Below are positions 17,714-25,854 of a DNA stretch of 52,810 nucleotides, in pieces. The first letter of the stretch is position 1. Every line of letters begins with the position of its first letter. Source of the stretch: Maricaulis salignorans (GTDB taxonomy: Bacteria; Pseudomonadota; Alphaproteobacteria; Caulobacterales; Aquidulcibacteraceae); NCBI GenBank assembly GCA_945891505.1, contig CAMDDL010000015.1:1-52810 (forward strand), read 5' to 3'. A program made the translations under genes and the position numbers. Below the pieces are notes generated by a model, which ran no database searches, had not been told where the DNA came from, and worked only from the letters and a program-made list of their open reading frames with translations.

Positions 17714-18039
17714 AGATGGCTCGGGGGTCTACCCAACCTAAGTCAGCGCTGGCTGGAAGGCGCATGCGGCCTCGCATAAGGTTTGGACGATCCCCAAGCC
17801 AAATTCGCGCAGGAAATCTCAAAAGCCCGCCAGTCGGTCAAGACCGGCGTGCAATCGCGCAAAAAGACCTTCGAGGATTTTCTCGAAGCAGCCGACTACA
17901 CCGTCATCGAAGGCACCAATTGTAGGACCTTCAAAACGCTGCGTTTAAACTTTCAATTCAGCCGCTCATTCATTTCCAGATGATATGGTGCAATCAGGAA
18001 ATTTCTTCCAGCTTCGCCCGATCAATGATGTTGATGCGA
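17714..18039. other. degraded DNA with a short unknown coding remnant
   Basis: Between the Crp/Fnr gene and the pseudogene. The plus-strand frame 17783-17983 reads DDPQAKFAQEISKARQ then KTFEDFLEAADYTVIEGTN, which looks like genuine helical protein sequence but has no start, no ribosome site and no partner. I do not recognise the family. It is probably another gene fragment in this scrapyard. Confidence 0.4.
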
Positions 18040-18694
18040 CCATAGGACAGGCCGACAAGCCCGACACATGGCCCGCTCAACCAGACCCGCGCTGGCACAT
18101 CCAGCTTGATCGTGCGAGTCTGATTGGCATTTTCACCGGCAACATCAATCCCAATACTCGGCGCAGCGAGGGCGGATTTTATCCTACCCGGATAATAATT
18201 ATTTCCGCACGATCGTTAATCTGTGCTTTGGCCCGGTGGCGATATTGCGCGCCAAAGCACCAACAACGCCGCGCACGCGGAGCGGAGAAAGGCTGATGGG
18301 CAATGGAGAGTTGCGCTATTGGTCCGTCTGTTCAAACCGAAGCTTTGCCTACCCCCGCGTCAATGATTGCGCCTCTGACGAGGAAGCGCCTGTCGACGAA
18401 CAGGGCTATTTCACCATAATCATTTCCAAGTCGAAAGACCGCCCGCGCAACGCCCGCCCCGAATGCGGCATGCAATGGTTGCCTGTTGCCAAGGATGGTG
18501 ACGGCGTGTTCGATAAAGATGTCGCCGTGCTGCAAATCCGCCACATGCTGGCCAAACCAGACTTCAAACAGGCCATCCAGTTCATTCCAACCGACGACAA
18601 GAATGCCGAGGTGATGGGCGAAGATGCGCCGAAGATGCGCTATGCGACGCCCAACGCGGTCGAAGGCCTGTTTCCTTGTCCTTTGGATCAATAA
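18040..18694 (+). pseudogene. frameshifted C-terminal remnant of a conserved unknown protein
   Basis: Two overlapping plus-strand frames give one protein when joined. The first holds DPRWHIQLDRASLIGIFTGN and NPNTRRSEGGFYP; near 18182-18192 the homologous frame changes and continues DNNYFRTIVNLCFGPVAILRA, then GNGELRYWSVCSNRSFAY and RPECGMQWLPVAKDGDGVFD, ending FPCPLDQ. These blocks recall a widespread uncharacterised protein family with R-Y-W-S and ECG motifs (from memory). The N-terminal half and any start are missing and at least one frameshift separates the pieces, so this is not functional. It lies between two Crp/Fnr paralogs and next to transposon debris. Confidence 0.65.
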
Positions 18695-18785
18695 GTAAAT
18701 AGCTGGCGTCGCGGGCGTAGGCATGTCTGCTTTCGGATGCGCAACCTTAAGGAGCCCAACCCGACAGAATGGCTAGGTGGGGACG

Positions 18786-18833
18786 ATGAAGGGACAGAGG
18801 ATCGGCTACATCCGCGTCAGCGCATTTGATCAG
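18786..18833 (+). pseudogene. N-terminal fragment of a serine resolvase/invertase
   Basis: The ORF starting at ATG 18786 encodes MKGQRIGYIRVSAFDQ, the start of Tn3-type serine resolvases including the catalytic-serine context (RVS). Homology ends after 16 residues at the junction with the IS481-like fragment, and the frame then stops at 18878. Only the extreme N-terminus of the gene is left. Confidence 0.75.
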
Positions 18834-19048
18834 CCCTGTTTCGCCGTGCTGCTCGTAGGCAGCTCTCCAGTGGTGTAAGCTTGCTAGACCGACACCGAAG
18901 TACCGGCATGTTCTAGCTTTATGGTCAGTCTTCACTGCATGACGCTGCATCTTGAGCTTGCATTGAATATCGCGTTCTTCCTTGATCATAGGTTCCAAGC
19001 TACTGATTGCCTATAGGCAGTTTGAAAGTTGTCCCGCGAGTCCGAACA
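18834..19048 (-). mobile_element. 5' fragment of an IS481-like insertion sequence
   Basis: On the minus strand ATG 18989 begins MIKEERDIQCKLKMQRHA, then RTCRYFGVGLASLHHWRAAYEQHG: the N-terminal helix-turn-helix of IS481-type transposases. It stops at about residue 54 where the resolvase fragment begins, so the catalytic core is lost. The string at 19030-19048, read outward as TGTTCGGACTCGCGGGACA, is a plausible terminal repeat because it begins with TGT and sits about 40 nt before the start. Only the 5' end of the element remains. Confidence 0.65.
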
Positions 19049-19159
19049 GTTCTACAGTTAACGACCATAACAACAATGATCATAAAACGGCGTTGCAGAT
19101 GCCAATAATTGCGTGCTAGCCCTAAAGGACGTGAACAGATTTCATTTCTCAAGGCTGTG

Positions 19160-19831
19160 ATGGACTTGCTTGATTTTGGTCTTAAGCCCCTGAGCGCCTA
19201 TCTGCCCGAAGCGGTCATGAGTGAGGTGCGGCGGCGAGCCCAGCGAAGAAGTTTTAAAGACAGCCAAGCCGTACATGAGCGCGGTGACAAAGGTGCGCGG
19301 CTGTGCATTATCGTTGCTGGTAAAGTGCGGTTTGGGCGATTTCAGTATGACGGATCATTCAAGCTGCTGGCCATGCTAGGGCCAGGGGCTCATTATGGCG
19401 ATGTGGCACTCCACCGAAAAGCATTCACGCAAAGTGTTTTCGCTGATGGGCGGGTCGAAATTGATGTTTTCGATGCGGAAACGCTGGAGGCAATACTAAA
19501 TGATCAACCCGAACTAGCTATAGCCCTTTGGCGGTGCAACACAGAGCGCCTAAATGCTGTTCTGGAATTGTATGATGACGGACGAACGCTGGGTGTAACC
19601 GCTCGGCTGGCCAAGGTGATCTACGTCCATACAGGGCTGGGCGAATTGCCTAACGGTGTGGCTTGCCTTCAACGAGACCTAGCCGATCTGCTGGGGGTCT
19701 CAAAAGTAGCCATTGGGAAGGCGATGCGCGATCTCGAAAGAGCGGGTCTGGTAAAATCTGGGTATCGCCAGATCATCGTGCCTAACAAGACCAAGCTAAA
19801 AGCTTGGCTTCAAAATTCCGGAGCAGCCTGA
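19160..19831 (+). CDS. Crp/Fnr-type regulator, copy 2
   Basis: 223-aa paralog of the 17024-17695 protein, with the same length and near-identical signatures: MDxLDFxLxPL at the start, WRCNTxRL, LELYDD, then VACxQRDLADLLGV and AGLVKxGYR. ATG 19160 is used; the frame is open upstream to a TTG with no support. The recognition helix reads SKVAIGKAMRDLE, so Crp Arg180 and Glu181 are replaced by Lys and Val. The divergence from copy 1 is moderate, suggesting an old duplication or separate acquisition rather than a recent copy. It precedes the acyl-CoA dehydrogenase operon on the same strand, 176 bp away, with a candidate site in between. Confidence 0.87.
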   Translation: MDLLDFGLKPLSAYLPEAVMSEVRRRAQRRSFKDSQAVHERGDKGARLCIIVAGKVRFGRFQYDGSFKLLAMLGPGAHYGDVALHRKAFTQSVFADGRVEIDVFDAETLEAILNDQPELAIALWRCNTERLNAVLELYDDGRTLGVTARLAKVIYVHTGLGELPNGVACLQRDLADLLGVSKVAIGKAMRDLERAGLVKSGYRQIIVPNKTKLKAWLQNSGAA

Positions 19832-19848
19832 ATCGCACTTGGGTCGAA

Positions 19849-19862
19849 ATGCGCCGGCGCAT
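19849..19862. terminator. loopless GC palindrome after Crp/Fnr copy 2
   Basis: ATGCGCCGGCGCAT is a perfect 14-bp palindrome 18 nt after the regulator's stop codon. It could form a short hairpin or a cruciform, or act as a protein site. It is weak as a terminator because there is no loop or T-run. Confidence 0.3.
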
Positions 19863-19900
19863 GGCCGCGTGATCTGAAATAGTTAAAACTCAACGTCAAA

Positions 19901-19916
19901 TACAAACTACTTTGTC
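19901..19916. promoter_or_regulatory. candidate Crp/Fnr-type site 3 (TACAAA-CTAC-TTTGTC)
   Basis: ACAAA-N4-TTTGT with perfect 5-bp arms, matching sites 1 and 2 in half-site, spacer length and distance (91 nt upstream of ATG 20008). It sits between Crp/Fnr copy 2 and the operon it may control. Confidence 0.48.
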
Positions 19917-20007
19917 TTCGTCGCTTCTGTCCGGTGGCATGATCGCTGGATAGTTAAGAACGCCACCGCGCCCCTAGGCAGAGGTGGCCCTACTAAGGGA
20001 GCGCGCA

Positions 20008-21213
20008 ATGAGTTCGGCAGATCTCAGCCAAGAGCAACGAGAGTTCGGCGAATACGCCCGCGGCTGGCTGGCGGAAAATGCACCGCCCCCGCCTCCTGAA
20101 CGCCTGCCAATCACGCCAATAGAGGTGATGACAGTCGGGCAGCGGGATTATCTGCAGGCTTGGCAGCGCAAGTGCTATGACGCCGGCCTCGTCGGCGCGG
20201 ACTATCCCAAGGCGTATGGAGGGCATGGACACACCGGTTTCCAACGCATTGCGAACCAAGAAATGAATCGAGCAGGCGTGCCGTTCCTTATCAATATTGT
20301 TGGGCTCAGCATGGCTGCGCCGACAATTCTGCAACATGGCACGGAAGAGCAGAGGCGCAAATTTATTCCGGGATGCCTCTCGGGTGATGAGATCTGGTGT
20401 CAGGGCTTTTCTGAGCCAGGAGCTGGCTCGGACCTCGCGAACCAACGCACATCCGCCGTGCCCGATGGAGAGGATTGGATCATAAACGGGCATAAGGTTT
20501 GGACCAGCCTTGGCCATTTTGCGACATGGATGATCCTCGTTACGCGCACCAGCAAAGACCATAAATATGATGGTCTGACTTATTTCCTCTGCCCGATCGC
20601 GGGCCAGCCGGGCGTGACAGTCCGCCCATTAGTGAAGATCACTGGGGAAACAGGCTTCAACGAAGTATTCTTTGAAGATGTCAGGATTCCAGACGCGTAT
20701 CGTCTCGATGAGGTTGGAAAGGGTTGGGCGGTGGCGATGACCACCCTTCTTGCTGAACGCGGTGCCTCTGAGGGCGCAGGAAGCGGCGGCGGCGGCGGCG
20801 AAAGCGCCATCCGGGATCTGATCGAGCTTGCGCGTGGCACGTGGCGAGATGGTGTGCTCGCCGCTGACGATCCAGTCACCCGTGACGCGATCATGCAGCG
20901 CGCAATCGTCGCGGAGGGGATGCGGCAGAACGCGAAGCGGGCTCGCGTGCCGGCGTTGTGTGATCACCCGATGCGCCTGCCCTTGCAGCAAAAGCTCACT
21001 GGCAGCGAGTTTCAACAAAACAACGCCCGGCTTGGCGTTGAAATTGCGGGTGCACATTCCACCCTCTACAAACTTGATCCGTCTGCTCCGCAGGCCGGCC
21101 ATTGGCCGCTCGCCTATCTCAATTCCTACGGCAACACGATCGCCGCTGGCACGAACGAGATCCAACGCAATATCTTAGGCGAGCGCGTGCTCGGCCTTCC
21201 GAAGACCAAATAG
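20008..21213 (+). CDS. acyl-CoA dehydrogenase, subunit 1
   Basis: 401-aa flavoenzyme oxidising an acyl-CoA to the enoyl-CoA. The start is ATG 20008 with AAGGGA 7 nt upstream, not GTG 19984. Hallmarks: WCQGFSEPGAGSDLA near the substrate pocket, INGHKVWTSLGHFATWMILVTR, and the C-terminal AAGTNEIQRNILGERVLGLPK that binds FAD at the dimer interface. The second dehydrogenase gene starts 11 nt after its stop. Adjacent unlike pairs of about 400 aa are known from steroid and other bulky acyl-CoA pathways, where they form alpha2beta2 enzymes, and that is the likely assembly here. The Gly-rich run GAGSGGGGGES near residues 250-260 is unusual. Confidence 0.93.
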   Translation: MSSADLSQEQREFGEYARGWLAENAPPPPPERLPITPIEVMTVGQRDYLQAWQRKCYDAGLVGADYPKAYGGHGHTGFQRIANQEMNRAGVPFLINIVGLSMAAPTILQHGTEEQRRKFIPGCLSGDEIWCQGFSEPGAGSDLANQRTSAVPDGEDWIINGHKVWTSLGHFATWMILVTRTSKDHKYDGLTYFLCPIAGQPGVTVRPLVKITGETGFNEVFFEDVRIPDAYRLDEVGKGWAVAMTTLLAERGASEGAGSGGGGGESAIRDLIELARGTWRDGVLAADDPVTRDAIMQRAIVAEGMRQNAKRARVPALCDHPMRLPLQQKLTGSEFQQNNARLGVEIAGAHSTLYKLDPSAPQAGHWPLAYLNSYGNTIAAGTNEIQRNILGERVLGLPKTK

Positions 21214-21224
21214 GAGTGCGGGGC

Positions 21225-22430
21225 ATGACAACCACAAAAACTGCGCCACGCGACTTCGGCTTTGGCGAGGACGAGGCGATGTTGCAGGAAATGGCGCGCA
21301 AGATGCTAGGCGAGCGCTTGCCAATGGATAAGCTGCGCACGCTTGTGGCCGCAGCCCCGGAACCAATCTACGACAGGGGCGAGCGCGCACCTTGGGATAA
21401 GGAGCTCTGGTCCGAGATTGTCGAGCTCGGCTGGACAGGACTTGCCGTCGGCGAGGCGGAGGGCGGTTCCGATGTGTCCCTGGCTGGTATCGCCGGTATC
21501 GTCGAAGAAATTGGCCGGCATGCACTGCCTTCACCATTGATTGCAACTTTGATGGCGAGTCTTGTGTTGCGGGCAGCAGGTGGCGCGGTCGCAGGTGCGC
21601 TTCTTAAACGCATCGCTGGCGGCGCGACTGCAAGCCTCGCGATCACAAATGGTCGCGGCAGCTGGGACCCTGAGCACGCGCCCCTGATTGCGAGCGGAGA
21701 AGCCGACGAGCTGGTGCTGCACGGCGGTGCGCGCTTTGTGCAAGACGCCTTTAAAGCGGACTTTCTTATTGCAAGTGCAAGGCTTGGTGACACCCTAGTT
21801 CTGTGTGCGGTTGAAACAGCAGCCGATGGCTTGAGACTTGAAACGGATCATATCCACGACCTCACTCGCGACCAAGCAAGCGTGCATTTCAACGGCGTAC
21901 GCGTGGGTGCCAGTTCGGTTGTGACCTACGAAGGCGCAGTCGTCTTGCAGGCAGTTTGGCCCTCTCTGCTGGTGCTAGTCTCGGCCGACCTCTGCGGAGC
22001 CAGCGAACGTTTGCTACAAACGACCGTGGATTATGCAAAAGAGCGCGTGCAGTTTGACCGACCGATTGGTTTCTTCCAGGCTGTGAAGCATCCGCTGGTT
22101 GACGCTATGGTCGAGATTGATCGTGCACGCTCGCTGCTTTATCACGCCGCTGCGGAAGTCGATGTAGCGTCTGGCAAGGCAGAGATTGCAGCCCGCATGG
22201 CCAAGAGTGCCGCTTCCGACGCCGCCGCCTTTATTTCGGACAGAGCCATTCAGCTGCATGGGGGGATCGGCTTCACGTGGGAATACGGGCTGCACATCTT
22301 TTTCAAGCGCAATATGCACAATCAGTCCCTGTTCGGCGACGGCGTACATCACCGCAAAAAGCTGGCGGATCTGCTCATTGGACCGATCAGCACTTCACCA
22401 AACCTCGCCCGTGACCCAGCCGCGAACTAA
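21225..22430 (+). CDS. acyl-CoA dehydrogenase, subunit 2
   Basis: 401-aa acyl-CoA dehydrogenase. ATG 21225 has AGGAG 8 nt upstream; the frame is open earlier only through the end of subunit 1. The N-terminal helical domain contains WSEIVELGWTGLAVGEAEGG, a common signature of the divergent partner subunits. The C-terminal domain has FDRPIGFFQAVKHPLVDAMVEI and IQLHGGIGFTWEYGLHIFFKR. The AGTNEIQ motif of subunit 1 is missing, as expected for partners in heteromeric enzymes where FAD sits between unlike chains. Together with its neighbours it should carry out one side-chain or ring beta-oxidation step. Confidence 0.92.
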   Translation: MTTTKTAPRDFGFGEDEAMLQEMARKMLGERLPMDKLRTLVAAAPEPIYDRGERAPWDKELWSEIVELGWTGLAVGEAEGGSDVSLAGIAGIVEEIGRHALPSPLIATLMASLVLRAAGGAVAGALLKRIAGGATASLAITNGRGSWDPEHAPLIASGEADELVLHGGARFVQDAFKADFLIASARLGDTLVLCAVETAADGLRLETDHIHDLTRDQASVHFNGVRVGASSVVTYEGAVVLQAVWPSLLVLVSADLCGASERLLQTTVDYAKERVQFDRPIGFFQAVKHPLVDAMVEIDRARSLLYHAAAEVDVASGKAEIAARMAKSAASDAAAFISDRAIQLHGGIGFTWEYGLHIFFKRNMHNQSLFGDGVHHRKKLADLLIGPISTSPNLARDPAAN

Positions 22431-22454
22431 GACCAGCCAACCAGGAGAACACCG

Positions 22455-23429
22455 ATGAGAACCAGACTGACAGACTTGCTTGGCATCGAAACGCCAATTA
22501 TCTGTGGCGGTATGATGCGGGTTGGCACCGCTGACCTTGCGGCAGCTGTTTCCAATGCTGGCGGTCTTGGGATCATGACCGCGCTGACCCAAAAGACGCC
22601 TGAAGGGTTGAAGGCCGAAATCGAGAAGTGTCAGGCGCTGACAGACAAGCCGTTTGGCGTGAACATTACAGTGGGTGTCGTCGCCACCCAAGTCGACTAC
22701 GGTGCCCTTGTTGAGGTGATCGTCAACAGTGGCGTCAAAATTGTTGAGACTGCGGGCCGCAGCCCCGAGCCGTTCATGCCATTCTTCAAGGCCGCTGGGA
22801 TCAAAGTGATTCATAAATGCGTAACGGTGCGTCATTCACTCGCGGCAGAACGGCTCGGCGTCGATGTCGTTAGCATTGATGGATTCGAGTGCGCAGGACA
22901 TCCTGGTGAACAGGATGTGGGCGGGCTGGTGTTATTCCCAGCGGCGGCCCAAGCATTGAAGATTCCCGTGGTCGCCTCTGGCGGTATCGCTGATGGGCGC
23001 GGCCTTGCTGCTGCATTGGCGCTAGGCTGTGACGGCGTGAACATGGGCACGCGGTTTATGGCCACCCAAGAGGCCCCGATCCATCAAGGCATCAAAGACA
23101 AGATCGTCGAGATGGACGAGAACCAAACCCAGATCATCTTCCGAAGCTATCGCAACACCGCGCGCGTCTACAAGAATTCAGTGGCCATGAAAGTCGCTGA
23201 GATCGAAGCGGCCGGCGGGGGCTTTGATGAAGTCCACGAATATGTCTCTGGCTCCAATCAGGAGCGGGCTTGGACCACCGGTGACATCGACGCCGGTATG
23301 GTGACCGCCGGCATGTCCGGTGCTTTCGTTGACGACGTGCCGACCTGCAAGGAATTGATAGAGCGGATTGTTGGTGACGCTGAGCGGATCATCTCGCAGC
23401 GCCTTGCGGGCATGGTTGGTCAATCTTGA
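22455..23429 (+). CDS. nitronate monooxygenase family (NAD(P)H:flavin-type TIM barrel)
   Basis: 324-aa FMN-binding TIM-barrel protein. GGMMRVGTADLAAAVSNAGGLGI at the start, PFGVNITV, DGFECAGHPGE with the conserved GHxGE-like loop, and VVASGGIADGRGLAAALALG for phosphate binding are all classic nitronate monooxygenase/2-nitropropane dioxygenase motifs. CCAGGAGAACACC precedes ATG 22455. Members in catabolic operons frequently act as enoyl reductases or quinone reductases rather than on nitronates. In this operon with acyl-CoA dehydrogenases an enoyl-CoA or dienone reduction is as likely as nitronate oxidation. Confidence 0.9.
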   Translation: MRTRLTDLLGIETPIICGGMMRVGTADLAAAVSNAGGLGIMTALTQKTPEGLKAEIEKCQALTDKPFGVNITVGVVATQVDYGALVEVIVNSGVKIVETAGRSPEPFMPFFKAAGIKVIHKCVTVRHSLAAERLGVDVVSIDGFECAGHPGEQDVGGLVLFPAAAQALKIPVVASGGIADGRGLAAALALGCDGVNMGTRFMATQEAPIHQGIKDKIVEMDENQTQIIFRSYRNTARVYKNSVAMKVAEIEAAGGGFDEVHEYVSGSNQERAWTTGDIDAGMVTAGMSGAFVDDVPTCKELIERIVGDAERIISQRLAGMVGQS

Positions 23430-23546
23430 ATGGTTTCTGGCCGCGCGCGAGCTTCCGCTCTCACCCGCAGTTTGCTCAACCCTGAACGAGTTAGCGCGCC
23501 TTTACATAAAGTAGAGGCACGCTCTGAAAGCATAGTAGGTGGCTAA

Positions 23547-24494
23547 ATGTTGATGAAAATCTGTCTGAGGACTTCAATCACACTTATTGGCGCGGTTTTG
23601 CTCTCGGGCTGCGAGAGCCTGAGCCGAGCGTCCGCGATGGCGCAGTATAAGCGCACTCTCGACACCTATGCACAGGCTGACACCACCGCCACACAGATTA
23701 CAAATGTCAAACACGCCGATGGCCGCAACGCCGCATTGATCTCAGCCTTTTTCGGCCTCGACAACGCTTTGCCTAAGCGACCTACTGACCGCGTCGCTTG
23801 TAAGGGTGGCGGCGGCGGCGACGGCATGCCGGTGATCTTCTCGCATGAAGTGGACATCAAGACGCTGGAGCCCGGCGACTTCAAGATCACGACGGCGTCT
23901 GGGGCGACCAATCCCGTCACATGCCTGACATTGGCTCCTGCAGACGATCCGGGCGAACTGCGCACCGCTCTGTTGGCGGGGTTCTTTGGTAGCGCAGCGG
24001 ATCAGCCAGTGACCGTGGAAATTACGGGCAATGTGCTTTCGCTCGATGGGTCTGTAAACTTCAGGGGCGCGAAGGTCGCTGTCACGCCGCTGGAAGCCGG
24101 ACCAACGATGGTTTGGGCGGAAGTCGTGCCCGAAGCGCAGTGGGAACTAGGTCGCAAAGCCACCCGCTTGCCGTGGGGAGGGGGCGAACGCTGCCCCGTT
24201 GGAACAAAGCAAGTTGTTCGGGTCACTTGGAACGGGGGCGTCACCAAACCTGCCGGCCCTGACCCAGCTGATGATAAAGAGCGCCAGCTTTATAAAATCA
24301 CCACCACACCGAGCGGTGGTGCCTCGGCCTTGGTCACACCGTTTGCACTCGCGGACTTGAATGATGGCGACAACAACCACTTGCTGTGTCTCGACACAAC
24401 GGACGCTGTCACATCGGTCTTTTTTCCAGAGGGTTACTTAACCGACCCGCGCGAAGACGTGAACCCTGACACCACCATTTCCCTACCGCGGTAG
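23547..24494 (+). CDS. putative lipoprotein of unknown function
   Basis: 315-aa exported protein. The hydrophobic segment IGAVLLSGC with Cys22 is a lipobox, so the mature protein should be lipid-anchored. The body is soluble and beta-rich, with a Gly run (KGGGGGDGMP) near residue 90, repeated FFG segments and a C-terminal block LADLNDGDNNHLLCLD that could bind calcium. I do not recognise the family. It lies inside the catabolic operon (117 nt after the nitronate monooxygenase, 22 nt before the isomerase gene), so it may help capture a hydrophobic substrate at the envelope. That is inference from position only. Confidence 0.75.
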   Translation: MLMKICLRTSITLIGAVLLSGCESLSRASAMAQYKRTLDTYAQADTTATQITNVKHADGRNAALISAFFGLDNALPKRPTDRVACKGGGGGDGMPVIFSHEVDIKTLEPGDFKITTASGATNPVTCLTLAPADDPGELRTALLAGFFGSAADQPVTVEITGNVLSLDGSVNFRGAKVAVTPLEAGPTMVWAEVVPEAQWELGRKATRLPWGGGERCPVGTKQVVRVTWNGGVTKPAGPDPADDKERQLYKITTTPSGGASALVTPFALADLNDGDNNHLLCLDTTDAVTSVFFPEGYLTDPREDVNPDTTISLPR

Positions 24495-24516
24495 ACAACA
24501 ATTAAGGAGCCAACCC

Positions 24517-25161
24517 ATGACCCACTCAGTCGACGTTTTCTGGTCCTTCCGAAGCCCTTATTCTTACCTCGTGACGCCAGATCTACTTCGCCTGCGCGAG
24601 GATTTCGAGGTTGATGTCCACCTTCGCCCCGTCCTGCCAATTGCAGTGCGCGCGAAGGAAGTGTTGTTCACCGAGGGTCCCCACAAAGTGCGCTACATCA
24701 TGCTTGATGCTGCACGCCGAGCCGAATTCTTGGGCATGAACATCGCCATGCCATCGCCCGACCCCATCGTCCAGGACATGCAGACACTAAAGATCGCCGA
24801 CGAGCAGCCCTACATCCATCGCCTCACTGGCTTGGGCGTTGAAGCAGCGCGCCGGGATAAGGGCATCGAGTTTGCGTATCACGTTTCGCACCTGATCTGG
24901 GGCGGTGAGCGTGGTTGGAACGAGGGCGACAAACTGGCCGAAGCGGTCGCAAAAGCCGGACTAGATCTGGCCGAACTGGACACCGCGATCGCCGCTGAAG
25001 ACCCCATGCCACAAATTCAAGCCAATCAAGCAGCACTTGACGTCGCAGGCGGCTGGGGCGTGCCGACGATGGTGTTCAACAGTGAGCCCTTTTTTGGTCA
25101 GGACCGAATCGACACGTTGCGTTGGCGTTTGGAGAAAGCCGGCGTGCCAAAGCGCGCATAG
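24517..25161 (+). CDS. 2-hydroxychromene-2-carboxylate isomerase-like (DsbA/GST-kappa fold)
   Basis: 214-aa thioredoxin-fold protein with the N-terminal FWSFRSPYSYL, in which the usual Cys-x-x-Cys is replaced by Ser-x-x-Ser, as in the isomerases of naphthalene pathways and in kappa-class GSTs. The C-terminal GGWGVPTMVFNSEPFFGQDRIDTLRW is also typical of the family. It probably uses glutathione as cofactor for a cis-trans isomerisation or a related step. AAGGAG precedes ATG 24517. Three GST-fold genes follow in the same operon, which supports a glutathione-dependent branch of the pathway. Confidence 0.88.
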   Translation: MTHSVDVFWSFRSPYSYLVTPDLLRLREDFEVDVHLRPVLPIAVRAKEVLFTEGPHKVRYIMLDAARRAEFLGMNIAMPSPDPIVQDMQTLKIADEQPYIHRLTGLGVEAARRDKGIEFAYHVSHLIWGGERGWNEGDKLAEAVAKAGLDLAELDTAIAAEDPMPQIQANQAALDVAGGWGVPTMVFNSEPFFGQDRIDTLRWRLEKAGVPKRA

Positions 25162-25178
25162 CGGCAAGGAGGACTGAC

Positions 25179-25790
25179 ATGCTGAAACTTCATTTCGCAC
25201 CGAACTCGCGCGCCGGGCGGATCGTCTGGCTATTAGAGGAATTGGAGCTGCCCTACGAGATTAACAAGATGTCCTTTCACCCCAAGGACCTCAAATCCGA
25301 CGAGCACCGCGCGCGCCATCCGCTGGGCCGCGTGCCAGTGCTGGAAGACGGAGACATTTCAATCTTCGAATCCGGCGCAATTGTCGAGTATATCCTTGAG
25401 CGTCACAAGAACGGCGGCCTGAAGCCTGCCGTCTCTGATCCCCGCTTCCCTGCCTATCTCCAATGGTTCCACTTTTGCGAAGGCATGGTGATGCCGCCGG
25501 TGAACACTGTCGTGGTGCACACGCTCCTTCTTCCGGAGGAGCGGCGCGACGCGAATGTGCGGGGCCAAGCGCAGCGGCTACTCACGAAGGCGCTCGAACC
25601 CGTCAACGATACCCTAGAGGGCAAAGACTTTTTGATCGGGGATTTTTCAGGCGCGGACATCATGCTTGGCCATGCCTGCTTCATGGCCAACCGCATCGGG
25701 TCGGTCAGCGACGAGATGACGAACCTGAGAGCCTATGTCGCGCGCATCGCGGCGCGCCCGGCCTTCCAGAAAGCCATCACCATGGGATGA
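25179..25790 (+). CDS. glutathione S-transferase family protein
   Basis: 203-aa GST. ATG 25179 follows AAGGAGG at ideal spacing; the longer frame overlaps the previous gene without support. The thioredoxin-like domain (1-80) has NSRAGRIVWLLEELELPYEI, the cis-proline region LGRVPVLEDGD and the glutathione-binding IFESGAIVEYI. The alpha-helical domain (90-200) contains LIGDFSGADIMLG, the conserved N-capping motif. It is 17 nt downstream of the isomerase gene. It could conjugate glutathione or cleave an ether or a halide; the operon context favours a catabolic over a stress role. Confidence 0.92.
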   Translation: MLKLHFAPNSRAGRIVWLLEELELPYEINKMSFHPKDLKSDEHRARHPLGRVPVLEDGDISIFESGAIVEYILERHKNGGLKPAVSDPRFPAYLQWFHFCEGMVMPPVNTVVVHTLLLPEERRDANVRGQAQRLLTKALEPVNDTLEGKDFLIGDFSGADIMLGHACFMANRIGSVSDEMTNLRAYVARIAARPAFQKAITMG

Positions 25791-25854
25791 AGCCTACGGC
25801 ACGAACTTCACGCTCAATGATGTGAGGGTAGAAAAAATAAGGGGGAATCAGCCA

